A stretch of 64,000 nt of DNA from Chitinophaga pinensis (GTDB lineage: Bacteria > Pseudomonadota > Gammaproteobacteria > Burkholderiales > Burkholderiaceae_C). A program made the position numbers and the translations under genes. The notes under the pieces were generated by a model. The model did not search any database and had not been told where the DNA came from. It saw only the letters and a program-made list of their open reading frames with translations. Positions 47,341 through 56,151 of this stretch are shown one piece after another. Position 1 is the first letter of the stretch; the number at the start of each line of letters is the position of its first letter. The DNA lies in the NCBI GenBank assembly GCA_943326015.2, contig CALPRQ020000013.1, positions 21,493-85,492 of the forward strand. The letters run 5' to 3'.

Positions 47341-48132
47341 ATGTCCGCCTTTACCGATGCCGCGCTCAGTGCGCTGCGGCTGCTCGCCGAGCGCGATTCG
47401 GCGCTGTGGGCCATCGTCGGCCGTTCGCTTGCCGTCAGCGCCACGGCCTGTGCCCTGGCCTGCGTGTTCGGGCTGGCGCTGGGCGCCTGGCTCGGGGTGG
47501 CGCGCTTTCGTGGCCGCGCCGCGCTGCTCGCGCTGCTCAATACCTGGCTGGCCGTGCCCTCGGTGGTGATCGGCCTGGTCGTCTATCTGCTGCTGTCGCG
47601 TTCCGGGCCGCTGGGCTTCCTGGGCTGGCTGTTCAGCTTCCAGGCCATGGTGCTGGCGCAGGCGCTGTTGGTGCTGCCGGTCATCACGGCCCTGACGCGC
47701 CAGCTGGTGGATGATGCCGAGCGGCGCCAAGGCGAGCAGCTGGCCTCGCTCGGTGCCAGTACCGGCCTGCGCGGCCTGCTGCTGGCCTGGGACGAGCGCT
47801 ACGCCTTGCTGACGGTGCTGATCGCGGCCTTCGCCCGCGCGATCTCCGAGGTCGGCGCCGTGATGGTGGTCGGCGGCAACATTGACGGCTTCACTCGGGT
47901 CATGACGACCGCCATCGCGCTCGAAACCAGCAAGGGCGACCTGCCGCTGGCGCTCGGCTTGGGCCTGATGCTGCTGGCCGTCGTGCTGCTGCTGAATGCC
48001 GGCCTTGCGATTTTGCAGCGCTGGCGCCAGCGCGATGCCGGCTGGCCTGCTGTCGCGCCGGCTGCCGATTCCGCCCCACCCTGGCGGTCACCAGCCGGCG
48101 AGGGCGCCCTGAGCGCGAGCCGCAGATCATGA
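47341..48132 (+). CDS. tupB: Tungstate ABC transporter permease TupB-like
   Basis: A 263-residue inner-membrane permease with five to six helices. The EAA-type loop is near GEQLASLGASTGLRGLLLAW and the segment AISEVGAVMVVGGNIDGFTRVMTTAIALETSKGDL is characteristic of the tungstate-specific Tup family. GGGAG lies six bases before the ATG at 47341. The Pro/Ser/Arg-rich tail overlaps the tupC start by four bases. It forms the importer with the ATPase and binding protein that follow. Confidence 0.87.
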   Translation: MSAFTDAALSALRLLAERDSALWAIVGRSLAVSATACALACVFGLALGAWLGVARFRGRAALLALLNTWLAVPSVVIGLVVYLLLSRSGPLGFLGWLFSFQAMVLAQALLVLPVITALTRQLVDDAERRQGEQLASLGASTGLRGLLLAWDERYALLTVLIAAFARAISEVGAVMVVGGNIDGFTRVMTTAIALETSKGDLPLALGLGLMLLAVVLLLNAGLAILQRWRQRDAGWPAVAPAADSAPPWRSPAGEGALSASRRS

Positions 48133-48854
48133 GCAGCGCCATCCTGGAGCTCAAGGCGGCCTCGCTGCGCCTGGGGCGGGTCTGGGCGCTGCGCGACGTC
48201 AGCCTCGCCCTGCAGGCGGGCGAGCGGCTGGCGCTGGTCGGCTCCAACGGCAGCGGCAAGACCACCTTGCTGCGCCTCATGCATGGCCTGCTGGCGCCGA
48301 CCGAGGGCGTGCGGGTCGCGGCCCCGGCGCTGCGCCAGGCCATGCTGTTCCAGCAGCCTTTCATGTTGCGCTGCTCGACCAGTTTCAATGTCGCGCTCGG
48401 CCTGTGGCTGGCCGGCATGCCCTGGAGATCGGCCCGAGCGCGCGCGCTGGTGGCGCTCGATCGCGTCGAGCTGGCCGGGCTGGCGCAACGGTGCGCCACG
48501 GCGCTCTCGGGTGGCCAGAAGCAGCGCGTGGCGCTGGCGCGCGCCTGGGCCTTGAACCCGGACTTGCTGCTGCTCGACGAGCCCACCGCCAGCCTCGACC
48601 CGCATGCCAAGCGCGAGGTCGAGGCGCTGATTGCCGAGTTCAGCCGCTGCTGCGAGCCTGTCACCGCACAAGCGGTCACGCTGGCCTTTGCCAGCCACAA
48701 CCTGGGTCAGGTCAAGCGGCTGGCGACCCGGGTGGCCTATCTGGAAGGCGGCCGCCTGCTGGTCGACCTGCCGGTACAGGATTTTTTCAACGATGCGCTG
48801 CTCGGGGCCGTCTGCCCTGCGGCGCAGGCTTTTGTCAGAGGCGAAGCGATATGA
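48129..48854 (+). CDS. tupC: Tungstate ABC transporter ATP-binding protein TupC-like
   Basis: A 241-residue ABC ATPase: Walker A GSNGSGKTT, Q-loop LFQQPFML, signature LSGGQKQR, Walker B LLLLDEPTASLDP, and the H-loop in FASHN. It powers TupB. It is coupled on both sides by ATGA overlaps (tupB and tupA), so the three form one translational unit in the order B-C-A. Confidence 0.88.
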   Translation: MSSAILELKAASLRLGRVWALRDVSLALQAGERLALVGSNGSGKTTLLRLMHGLLAPTEGVRVAAPALRQAMLFQQPFMLRCSTSFNVALGLWLAGMPWRSARARALVALDRVELAGLAQRCATALSGGQKQRVALARAWALNPDLLLLDEPTASLDPHAKREVEALIAEFSRCCEPVTAQAVTLAFASHNLGQVKRLATRVAYLEGGRLLVDLPVQDFFNDALLGAVCPAAQAFVRGEAI

Positions 48855-49702
48855 AGACTTTCGAGTTCAAGGCAACGAGGCGTGCCTGGGGCATGACCGC
48901 ACTGGCGCTGGCCGCCATGGGCAGCAGCCTCCCGCTGCTGGCGCAGGCGCAATCCCAGCCAAAGGGCGCCAGCATTGTCGTCGCCTCGACGACCTCGACC
49001 GAGCAGTCCGGCCTGTTCGGCCATATCCTGCCCGAGTTCCGGAAAGCCAGCGGCATTGATGTCAAGGTGGTCGCGCTGGGCACCGGCCAGGCGATCGACA
49101 TGGCGCGCCGTGGCGATGCCGACGTGTTGTTCGTGCATGACAGGCCGGCCGAGGACCGGTTCGTCGCCGATGGCTTTGCCGCGCGCCGCTTCGACGTCAT
49201 GTACAACGATTTCGTGCTGGTCGGCCCCAAGGCCGATCCGGCCCAGACGCGCGGCAAGGACATCGTCGCGGCGCTGCAGAGGGTCGCCGCCGGCAACGCG
49301 CCCTTCGTCTCGCGCGGCGACCGCAGCGGCACCCATGCGGCCGAACTGCGCTACTGGAAGCTGAGCGGGAACGACGCCAAGGGCCCCGGTTACCGCGAAT
49401 GCGGCTGCGGCATGGGGCCCGCGCTCAACATGGCGGCGGCGACCGGCAGCTATCTGCTGGCCGACCGCGGCACCTGGCTCAGTTTCAGGAACAAGGCTGA
49501 CCTGGTGGTGCTGGTCGAGGGCGATGCGCGCCTGTTCAACCCCTATGGCGTGATGCGGGTCAGCGCGGCCAGGCACCCGCATGTCAAGACCGCCGAGGGC
49601 CAGCAGTTCATCGACTGGCTGCTGTCGTCGGCTGGCCAGGCATCGATTGCCAGCTACCAGATCAACGGCGAGCAGCTGTTCTTCCCGAACGCCGCCCGTT
49701 GA
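48851..49702 (+). CDS. tupA: Tungstate-binding periplasmic protein TupA-like
   Basis: A 283-residue receptor with a signal peptide ending near AQAQS. The mature N-terminus IVVASTTSTEQSGLFGHILP contains the TTS motif conserved in TupA and essential for tungstate binding. The segments DVLFVHDRPAEDRFVADGF and VSRGDRSGTH are family-typical. Having the receptor last in the operon is less usual. Tungsten would feed the molybdopterin pathway, part of which is encoded by moaA, mobA and moeA further on. Confidence 0.9.
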   Translation: MKTFEFKATRRAWGMTALALAAMGSSLPLLAQAQSQPKGASIVVASTTSTEQSGLFGHILPEFRKASGIDVKVVALGTGQAIDMARRGDADVLFVHDRPAEDRFVADGFAARRFDVMYNDFVLVGPKADPAQTRGKDIVAALQRVAAGNAPFVSRGDRSGTHAAELRYWKLSGNDAKGPGYRECGCGMGPALNMAAATGSYLLADRGTWLSFRNKADLVVLVEGDARLFNPYGVMRVSAARHPHVKTAEGQQFIDWLLSSAGQASIASYQINGEQLFFPNAAR

Positions 49703-49709
49703 GCGCCCG

Positions 49710-49729
49710 GCCCGCCAGCGACGGCGGGC
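49710..49729. terminator. GC-rich hairpin between tupA and rdgC
   Basis: GCCCGCC (49710-49716) and GGCGGGC (49723-49729) form a seven-base-pair stem with a six-base loop between the convergent genes. No T-run follows, so its terminator activity is doubtful. Confidence 0.35.
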
Positions 49730-49739
49730 TCAGGCCAGA

Positions 49740-50639
49740 TCAGGCCAGCTCGCCGCCGAGCGCCGTGGTCAGGTCGGTGATCAGCGCGCCGAGTTCGCCG
49801 GTGGCGATCGCGACATCGCTGTCGAAGCCGCCGTTGTCCTCGGCGCCGGCCTGCTCCTCGAACACGCCGTCGAGGAAGGCGACCTTCTTGAGCTGGGTGC
49901 CTTCGGTCAGCACGAAGCTGACGCGACCGTCCCAGTCGAGCGCCAGCTTGGTCGGCAGCTTGCCCTGCGCGATATGGCGCTTCATCTCCTCGTCTTCGAG
50001 CGGATGGCGGGTGAACTTGACGACCGAGTTCATCTCGTCACCTGACTTGAGCTCGACCTCGTGGCCGGGCGCGAAATGCTCGGGCCATTCGTCGGCGCTG
50101 CCGCTGAGCCACTGCGTCATCGCGGCCTGCGGCGAGACCTGGGTGTTGAGCAGGGAGACCTGCAGCCCCGCCAGACACTCGACCAGCGCGGTGACCAGGG
50201 TGTCGGCCTTGCCCTGGCTGGCGCAGTCGAGCACCAGCCGGCCATTGGCCAGGTCGAGCCAGACCAGCATGCTCGAAGTGCGCGCGAAGGCCATCGGCAG
50301 CAGCTCCTGCACGATCTCGTCGCGCAGCTCGCGGCTTTCCTTGCGGCCCGGCTTGCGGCCTTCCTTCTGCTCGATCTGGGTGCAGCGTTCTTCGAGCCGG
50401 CGCTTGACGACCGAGCCCGGCACGGCCTTGCTCTCGTGCATGAAGCGCAGGATGCGCTGGCCCGCGACCAGTTCGACCAGCGCGCCATGCGCCTGGCCGC
50501 GCGGCGGCGCCCAGCCGTAGGACTCGGGCTGCGTCGCGCCGCAGGGCTGGAAGGGCAGCTTGGCCAGCGCTTCTTCCATCGCTTCGACTTCCATCGCCCA
50601 GTCCGGGGCGATGCGGTAGACCATCACGTTCTTGAACAA
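49740..50639 (-). CDS. rdgC: Recombination-associated protein RdgC
   Basis: A 299-residue ring-forming DNA-binding protein that modulates RecA. The N-terminus LFKNVMVYRI and the segments LPFQPCGATQPESYGWAPPR and VSFVLTEGTQLKKVAFLDGVFEE are family-typical. The start is TTG at 50639, preceded at six bases by AGAGGA; no upstream ATG fits the E. coli N-terminus WFKNLMVYRL. It follows amiC on the same strand. Confidence 0.92.
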   Translation of the reverse strand: MFKNVMVYRIAPDWAMEVEAMEEALAKLPFQPCGATQPESYGWAPPRGQAHGALVELVAGQRILRFMHESKAVPGSVVKRRLEERCTQIEQKEGRKPGRKESRELRDEIVQELLPMAFARTSSMLVWLDLANGRLVLDCASQGKADTLVTALVECLAGLQVSLLNTQVSPQAAMTQWLSGSADEWPEHFAPGHEVELKSGDEMNSVVKFTRHPLEDEEMKRHIAQGKLPTKLALDWDGRVSFVLTEGTQLKKVAFLDGVFEEQAGAEDNGGFDSDVAIATGELGALITDLTTALGGELA

Positions 50640-50697
50640 ATCTTTTCCTCTTTGACTGTCCGGCGCCAGGCCGGGGATTCGATTATGGGGGCCGGCG

Positions 50698-52137
50698 TCA
50701 GAGCTGGCGGCTGCGCGCCAGCGGCGGGTTGGCCGCGAAGTAGCGCGTGATGCCGCGCTGCAGCGCCCGCGCCAGCCGGTCCTGGAAATCCGGATCAAGC
50801 AGCCGGGCTTCCTCCTGCGGGTTGCTGATGAAGGCGGTCTCGACCAGGATGCTCGGGATGTCGGGCGCCTTCAGTACCGCGAACGAGGCCTGCTCGACCC
50901 GCGGCTTGTGCAGGCGGCCGACGCGCCCGATCTCGCCCAGCAGCGCGCCACCGAGCTTGAGGCTGTCGTTGATCTGTGCCGTGGTGCTCATGTCGAACAG
51001 CGCGCGCTGCACATGCGCATCATTCACCTTGACGTTGATGCCACCGACCTGGTCGGACTTGTTCTCCTGGTTCGCCATCCAGCGCGCTGCCGCGCTGGAG
51101 GCGCCGCGTTCGCTCAGCGCGTAGACGCTGGCGCCTTGCGGATCGGGCGTGTAGAAGGCGTCGGCATGCAGGCTCACGAACAGGTCGGCCTGGACCCGGC
51201 GCGCCTTCTCGACCCGTACCTGCAGCGGCACGAAGAAGTCGGCATCGCGCGTCAGGAAGACGCGCACCGGATTGCCCTTGATCTCCAGGCCCTGCAGCCG
51301 CTCGCGCAGCCTGAGCGCGATCTGCAGCACCACGTCCTTTTCCTGCGTGCCGGCCGGGCCGATCGCGCCCGGGTCCTCGCCACCATGGCCCGGGTCGAGC
51401 GCGATGACGATCAGTCGATCGGTCTTGTCGCGCGGTTCGGGTTCGCTGTGTGCTGTGGCCGCGCCGCGGGACTCGCCAGTGCCCGTTGCCGCATTGCCGG
51501 CGACCTTGTTGTCCGCCCGGGTCTCGGTTCGGGTCTCTGTTTTCTGGCCGCTGGTCTTGCTGTTGCCAGTCTGCTGCTGGATCAGTTCCCCGAGCGGGTC
51601 AGGCTTGATCGCGGAGGCTGTGGCCGAGGCGATTGGTGTGGCTGGCTTGGCGTCCGGGCCAGCGGCAATCGACGCCTCGATGCCCTGCAGCCGCTGCTGG
51701 ATCAGCTCCTCCAGCGGGTCGACCGCACGGGTCGGGTAGAGGTCGAGCACCAGCCGGTGCTGGTAGGGCTCGGTTGGCTTGAGGCTGAAGACCTGCGGCT
51801 TGACCGGCTGCTTGAGGTCGATCACCAGCCGCACCACATTGGGCGCGTTCTGGCCGACGCGCACGCCCGCGATGTTGGGGTCGTTGGGCTGGACCTTGCT
51901 GACGAGCTCGCGCAGTCCCGGCAGCAGATCCAGTCCCTCGATGTCGACCGCCAGCCTGGGCGGATCGGGAATGAAGGTCTGGCTGGTCTTGAGCGCCGCA
52001 TCCGACTCGATGGTCAGGCGGGTGTAGTCACGCGCCGGCCAGGCGCGCACCGCGAGCAGGCTGGCGCCGCGCGCGAGCTGCGCCGGCCCGAGCCAGAGCG
52101 CGAGCAGGCTGCTGCCCAGCAGATGGCGTCGTTTCAT
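50698..52137 (-). CDS. amiC: N-acetylmuramoyl-L-alanine amidase AmiC
   Basis: A 479-residue periplasmic zinc amidase that splits septal peptidoglycan during daughter-cell separation. It has a twin-arginine leader (MKRRHLLGSSLLALWLG), an AMIN domain (about 30-140), a low-complexity linker (about 150-245), and an Amidase_3 domain with zinc ligands in ALDPGHGGEDPGA (His), LRE-type Glu, SLHADAF (His) and the catalytic Glu in SILVETAFISN. Its ATG overlaps the tsaE stop (ATGA). Confidence 0.93.
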   Translation of the reverse strand: MKRRHLLGSSLLALWLGPAQLARGASLLAVRAWPARDYTRLTIESDAALKTSQTFIPDPPRLAVDIEGLDLLPGLRELVSKVQPNDPNIAGVRVGQNAPNVVRLVIDLKQPVKPQVFSLKPTEPYQHRLVLDLYPTRAVDPLEELIQQRLQGIEASIAAGPDAKPATPIASATASAIKPDPLGELIQQQTGNSKTSGQKTETRTETRADNKVAGNAATGTGESRGAATAHSEPEPRDKTDRLIVIALDPGHGGEDPGAIGPAGTQEKDVVLQIALRLRERLQGLEIKGNPVRVFLTRDADFFVPLQVRVEKARRVQADLFVSLHADAFYTPDPQGASVYALSERGASSAAARWMANQENKSDQVGGINVKVNDAHVQRALFDMSTTAQINDSLKLGGALLGEIGRVGRLHKPRVEQASFAVLKAPDIPSILVETAFISNPQEEARLLDPDFQDRLARALQRGITRYFAANPPLARSRQL

Positions 52138-52685
52138 TGCGACAGGTCCTCCAGCAGTTTCAGCCCGGTCTGGCTGTGCGCCTTGAGCGTGACGAGGCGG
52201 CTCTCGTCTTCCTGCGTCGCCAGCTCAAGGCTGAGGTCGGGTGCCGGCATCAGGCCCTGCGCCTTCTCGGGCCATTCGACCAGCTTCAGGCCGGGGTCGG
52301 CGAAGACCTCGCGAAAGCCGGCGTCCTCCCACTCGCGCGGGTCGCCGAAGCGGTAGAAGTCGAAATGCGACACCGCCAGGCCGGCCGGCCAGGCGGGGGC
52401 GGGCGGCGCGCGGTGCGGCTCGACCACGGCATAGGTCGGGCTCTTGATGCGCCCGGCCACGCCGAGCGCGCGCAGCAGGTGGCGCACGAAAGTGGTCTTG
52501 CCGGCGCCGAGGTCGCCGTGCAGGGTCAGCGTGGCATTGGCCAGCGCGGGGCTGAGCGCGAGCGCGCGCGCCAGTGCCAGCGTGTCGTCCTCGCTCGCGC
52601 ACAGGACGTTGCGCTGCGCCAGGCTGGCGGCCTGCGCGGCTTGTGCGCTTTCTACAATGGGGGTCTGATGGTCAATGCTGCTCAA
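52134..52685 (-). CDS. tsaE: tRNA threonylcarbamoyladenosine ATPase TsaE
   Basis: The small ATPase of the t6A37 tRNA-modification complex (with TsaB and TsaD). Walker A GDLGAGKTTFVRHLLRALG, SPTYAVVEPH, and FDFYRFGDPREWEDAGF followed by LVEWPEKA are diagnostic. The true start is unclear: no ATG or GTG lies just before the first conserved residues. A TTG at 52685 gives 183 residues and overlaps the divergent queG start; an ATT at 52658 is a further possibility. It overlaps amiC by four bases. Confidence 0.88.
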   Translation of the reverse strand: MSSIDHQTPIVESAQAAQAASLAQRNVLCASEDDTLALARALALSPALANATLTLHGDLGAGKTTFVRHLLRALGVAGRIKSPTYAVVEPHRAPPAPAWPAGLAVSHFDFYRFGDPREWEDAGFREVFADPGLKLVEWPEKAQGLMPAPDLSLELATQEDESRLVTLKAHSQTGLKLLEDLSQ

Positions 52686-53759
52686 TTCGTCTCGCAAATC
52701 CAGGCCTGGGGCCGACAACTCGGATTCTCCCAAATCGGAGTGGCCGATGTCGATCTGTCTGCGGCTGAATCCGGCCTGCTGGCCTGGCTGGAGCAGGGTT
52801 TTCATGGTTCCATGCACTACATGCAGGCGCATGGCCTGAAGCGGGCGCGCCCGGCCGAGCTGCTGCCCGGCACGCTCAGTGTGGTCACGGCGCGCATGGA
52901 CTACCTGCCGCGCGCCACGCCGGCGGGCTGGCTGGCCGATGAGTGGCAGCGCCGGCGCGAGCCCGGCGAGGCCGTGGTCTCGGTCTATGCCCGGGGCCGT
53001 GACTACCACAAGGTGCTGCGCCAGCGCCTGCAGCAGCTGGCCGATCGCATGGCGGCGGCGCTGGGGCCGTTCGGCTGCCGCGTCTTCACCGATTCGGCGC
53101 CCGTGCTCGAAGTCGAACTCGCCAGCCGCAGCGGCCTGGGCTGGCGTGGCAAGCACACGCTCACGCTGAGCCGCGACGCCGGCTCGATGTTCTTCCTGGG
53201 CGAGATCTTCGTCGATCGCGCGCTGCCCGCCACCGAGCCGGTCAGCGCCCATTGCGGCCAGTGCAGCGCCTGTCTCGATGCCTGCCCGACCCAGGCCATC
53301 GTCGCCCCCTACCAGCTCGATGCGCGGCGCTGCATCTCCTATCTGACGATTGAGCATGGCGGGCCGATTCCGCTCGAATTCCGCCCCTTGCTGGGCAACC
53401 GGATCTACGGCTGCGATGACTGCCAGCTGGCCTGCCCCTGGAACAAGTTCGCCCAACGTGCTGCGCTGCCCGATTTCGATGCCCGCGCCCAATTGACCGG
53501 GCGCGGCCTGATCGAACTGTTCGGCTGGAGCGAGGACTTGTTCCTGCGCCACACCGAGGGCAGCCCGATTCGCCGCATCGGCCATGAACGCTGGCTGCGC
53601 AACCTGGCGGTGGCATTGGGCAATGCCTTGCGCGTGGCCGACCCGGCCGATCCAACGGTTATTGCTGCCTTGCGCGCGGCGCTGCGGGCCAGGGTTGACG
53701 CCCCGAGCGAGCTGGTGCGCGAGCATGTGGCCTGGGCCTTGGCGCAGTCCCAGGCGTGA
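52668..53759 (+). CDS. queG: Epoxyqueuosine reductase QueG
   Basis: A 363-residue cobalamin and iron-sulfur enzyme making the last reduction of queuosine in tRNA. The N-terminal cobalamin-binding domain is followed by two [4Fe-4S] motifs, CGQCSACLDACPTQAI and CDDCQLACPWNKF, with YGCDD typical of QueG. The C-terminal HEAT-like part is present. The ATG at 52668 is divergent from tsaE, whose 5' end overlaps. A longer frame to 52137 is not coding. Confidence 0.94.
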   Translation: MVNAAQFVSQIQAWGRQLGFSQIGVADVDLSAAESGLLAWLEQGFHGSMHYMQAHGLKRARPAELLPGTLSVVTARMDYLPRATPAGWLADEWQRRREPGEAVVSVYARGRDYHKVLRQRLQQLADRMAAALGPFGCRVFTDSAPVLEVELASRSGLGWRGKHTLTLSRDAGSMFFLGEIFVDRALPATEPVSAHCGQCSACLDACPTQAIVAPYQLDARRCISYLTIEHGGPIPLEFRPLLGNRIYGCDDCQLACPWNKFAQRAALPDFDARAQLTGRGLIELFGWSEDLFLRHTEGSPIRRIGHERWLRNLAVALGNALRVADPADPTVIAALRAALRARVDAPSELVREHVAWALAQSQA

Positions 53760-53902
53760 AAGCCGATCTCACCAATCGGCCAGCAGACCCAGCGCCAGCG
53801 GCAGGCTGAGCCTGCACGGCGGGGTCGATGGCGTCCTGGTTGAACCATGTCACAATCGCGCCTCTTATTCCTATCAGAGCCCCTATATCGGGCCATTAAT
53901 TT

Positions 53903-54853
53903 ATGAAAATGAAATTTCATCTGGGCAAGCGTCACCTGCCGCGCCATCTCCATTCCAACTACCCGGCCACCGGCCAGACCCAGGCCGTCGCGCTGGTCGA
54001 CGAGCGCTACCTCAAATGGCTGGCCGGACAGCATGCCAGCGCTCCGCTGCAACTGCAGCGTCACAACCTGATGCCGGTGCTGGCCGACTTGCTGCGCCAG
54101 AGCGTGCCCGACGCGCAGCTGCTGCGCGCCTACCTGTTCTGCGACCAGCAGGTGCTCGCGCTCTGCGATGACGTCGTCGTGCGCAGCGTGCCCCCGCACG
54201 CGGTCGATGGTGGCCTGGGCCTGGTGCGCTCGCTCGGGCTCGAGCTCAAGCAGTTCGCGCTGCATGGCGGTGCCGGCCTGGTGCTGGTCGTCAGCGATGA
54301 CGACCGCCTGATTCCCTACATCGACGAGGCGCAATGGCGCGGACTCAAGGTGGCACTGGTCAGCGACGAAGGCAGCCTGGACATGCCCAAGCTCATGACC
54401 GAGGACCCGAGCTGGGCCCGCATGCTGCTGCAGGCCGACCGGCGCCTCGCGCTGGCCGCCCCCGCCTGGGAAGCGCTGACCGTGCCGGGTGCCGTGCTGC
54501 AGTCCACCCGCCCCGCCGCCTTCCAGCCGCCGGCTCCGCAGCATGAGCGCGAGGCTGATGCCACCGAGAGCTACTTCAGCAATGCCGTGCCCTCGGACGA
54601 CTGGCTGGAACAGGTCAGGCAGGTGATCCAGTCCTGGTGGTCCGAGGAGACCCCGGATGCCCGCCTCGACCTGCAGGAAGAGATGCAGAACAGCCAGGGC
54701 GTGCCGCCCGAGACCGATCGCCATCTGCTGCTGCGCGTGCGCCGTGAGTTGGCGCGCACCTTGAGCTTCCAGGAGAAGAAAGCGATGCGCGAGCTGATCC
54801 GCGCCACCGTGCTGGCGCCGGAGCCGGCGCAGGACCTGCCGGTCGCCGACTGA
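53903..54853 (+). CDS. NYN/PIN-like domain protein of unknown function
   Basis: A 316-residue cytosolic protein. Residues about 27-150 show the strand-helix order of a PIN-like nuclease fold: QAVALVDERYL, LLRAYLFCDQ, then LVLVVSDDDRLIPYIDEAQWRGLKVALVSDEG, matching NYN domains (LabA type), with acidic residues at the usual metal sites. The rest is helical with a low-complexity linker. It may act on RNA; this is inferred from pattern only. No clear AGGAG precedes the ATG. The methyltransferase gene follows by 18 bases. Confidence 0.55.
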   Translation: MKMKFHLGKRHLPRHLHSNYPATGQTQAVALVDERYLKWLAGQHASAPLQLQRHNLMPVLADLLRQSVPDAQLLRAYLFCDQQVLALCDDVVVRSVPPHAVDGGLGLVRSLGLELKQFALHGGAGLVLVVSDDDRLIPYIDEAQWRGLKVALVSDEGSLDMPKLMTEDPSWARMLLQADRRLALAAPAWEALTVPGAVLQSTRPAAFQPPAPQHEREADATESYFSNAVPSDDWLEQVRQVIQSWWSEETPDARLDLQEEMQNSQGVPPETDRHLLLRVRRELARTLSFQEKKAMRELIRATVLAPEPAQDLPVAD

Positions 54854-54871
54854 TCCCCGCGGGGGCCGGCC

Positions 54872-55690
54872 ATGAACGAGTGGAGTGCTTCCGGTCGTGA
54901 GCTGGCTGCCTGGTTCGCCACGCCGCCGGGTCGCTACCTGCTGGCCTGGGAGCAGGCGCAGTTCGATCAGTCGGTCACGGACCTGTTCGGCTACCACGCG
55001 CTGCAGCTCGGGCTGCCCGAACTCGCCGCGCTGCGCGCCAACCGCATGCCGCACCGCTGGCTGGCGTTGCCCGAGTCCGCCGGCGCCTTTCACCTGCCCG
55101 CCGAGTCCGTTTCCGATCCGGGACCGGGTGTCGCTCTCGTGACGCACGCAGCCGCGCTGCCGTTTTCCGCCAGCAGCCTGGACCTGCTGGTGCTGCCGCA
55201 CACGCTGGAGTTCAGCGCCGACCCGCATGCCGTTCTGCGCGAGGTCGAGCGCGTGCTGGTGCCCGAGGGCCGGGTCGTGATCTCGGGTTTCCACCCCTGG
55301 AGCCTCTGGGGCTTGCGTCAGTGGCGCGCACGCTGGGCCCAGCGCCTGGGTTGCCGCAGCGAGGCCGCCAGTCTGTTTCTGCCCGAGTCAGGCGATTTCA
55401 TCGCACCATGGCGGGTACGCGACTGGCTGCAGCTGCTGAGTTTCGAGCGCGAGGCCCAGACCCAGGGCTGCTGGCGTCCCGCCGTGCGCAGCGAGACCTG
55501 GCTGCAGCGCTGGGCCTGGCTCGACCGCTTCGCCCCGCGTGGCTGGCCACTGCCGGGCGCGGTCTACTTCATGGTCGCGGTCAAGCGCGTGCGCGGCATG
55601 CACCTGCTCGGTCCGGCCTGGCAGCCGCGTCGGGCCGGCCTCAAGCCGGTCGCCGTGGCGCAAAAACATCCCCTTTCCAAGAATCGATGA
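54872..55690 (+). CDS. Class I SAM-dependent methyltransferase-like protein
   Basis: A 272-residue protein. [46 protein letters not shown] matches motifs II and III of type-11 methyltransferases (the D-x-V-x-x-x-H-x-L region). The N-terminal glycine-rich motif I is poorly recognisable, and relatives are often annotated as SAM-dependent methyltransferases next to rnhA in Burkholderiales. The substrate is unknown. It overlaps rnhA by four bases. Confidence 0.7.
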   Translation: MNEWSASGRELAAWFATPPGRYLLAWEQAQFDQSVTDLFGYHALQLGLPELAALRANRMPHRWLALPESAGAFHLPAESVSDPGPGVALVTHAAALPFSASSLDLLVLPHTLEFSADPHAVLREVERVLVPEGRVVISGFHPWSLWGLRQWRARWAQRLGCRSEAASLFLPESGDFIAPWRVRDWLQLLSFEREAQTQGCWRPAVRSETWLQRWAWLDRFAPRGWPLPGAVYFMVAVKRVRGMHLLGPAWQPRRAGLKPVAVAQKHPLSKNR

Positions 55691-56124
55691 ATCCTGTCAC
55701 CATCTATACCGACGGCGCCTGCAAGGGCAACCCCGGCCCGGGCGGCTGGGGCGTGCTGCTGCGCTCGGGCGCGGCTGAAAAAGAGCTCTACGGCGGCGAA
55801 CGCGAGACCACCAACAACCGCATGGAGCTGACCGCGGTGATCGAGGGCCTGAGCGCGCTCAAGCGTCCCTGTCGCGTCAGCCTCTACCTCGACAGCCAGT
55901 ACGTGCGCAAGGGCATCACCGAGTGGCTGGCGGGCTGGAAGGCGCGCGGCTGGAAGACGGCCGCCAAGGAGCCGGTCAAGAACCAGGACCTCTGGCAGCA
56001 ACTCGACGCGATCGTGCAGGGGCGCGGCCACCAGATCGAGTGGCACTGGGTGCGCGGCCACGCCGGCGACCCGGGCAACGAGCGCGCCGATGCGCTGGCC
56101 AACCGGGGCGTGCCGGCGCGCTGA
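55687..56124 (+). CDS. rnhA: Ribonuclease HI
   Basis: A 145-residue enzyme that cuts RNA in RNA-DNA hybrids. The acidic catalytic residues D9 (YTDG), E47 (MELTA), D69 (LYLDSQYV) and D135 (NERAD), plus H125 (RGHAGD), match E. coli D10, E48, D70, D134 and H124. The basic protrusion [19 protein letters not shown] is present. The ATG overlaps the stop of the methyltransferase gene. Confidence 0.96.
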   Translation: MNPVTIYTDGACKGNPGPGGWGVLLRSGAAEKELYGGERETTNNRMELTAVIEGLSALKRPCRVSLYLDSQYVRKGITEWLAGWKARGWKTAAKEPVKNQDLWQQLDAIVQGRGHQIEWHWVRGHAGDPGNERADALANRGVPAR

Positions 56125-56151
56125 CCCTCAGTCAGCTCCATTCAGTCCGGT

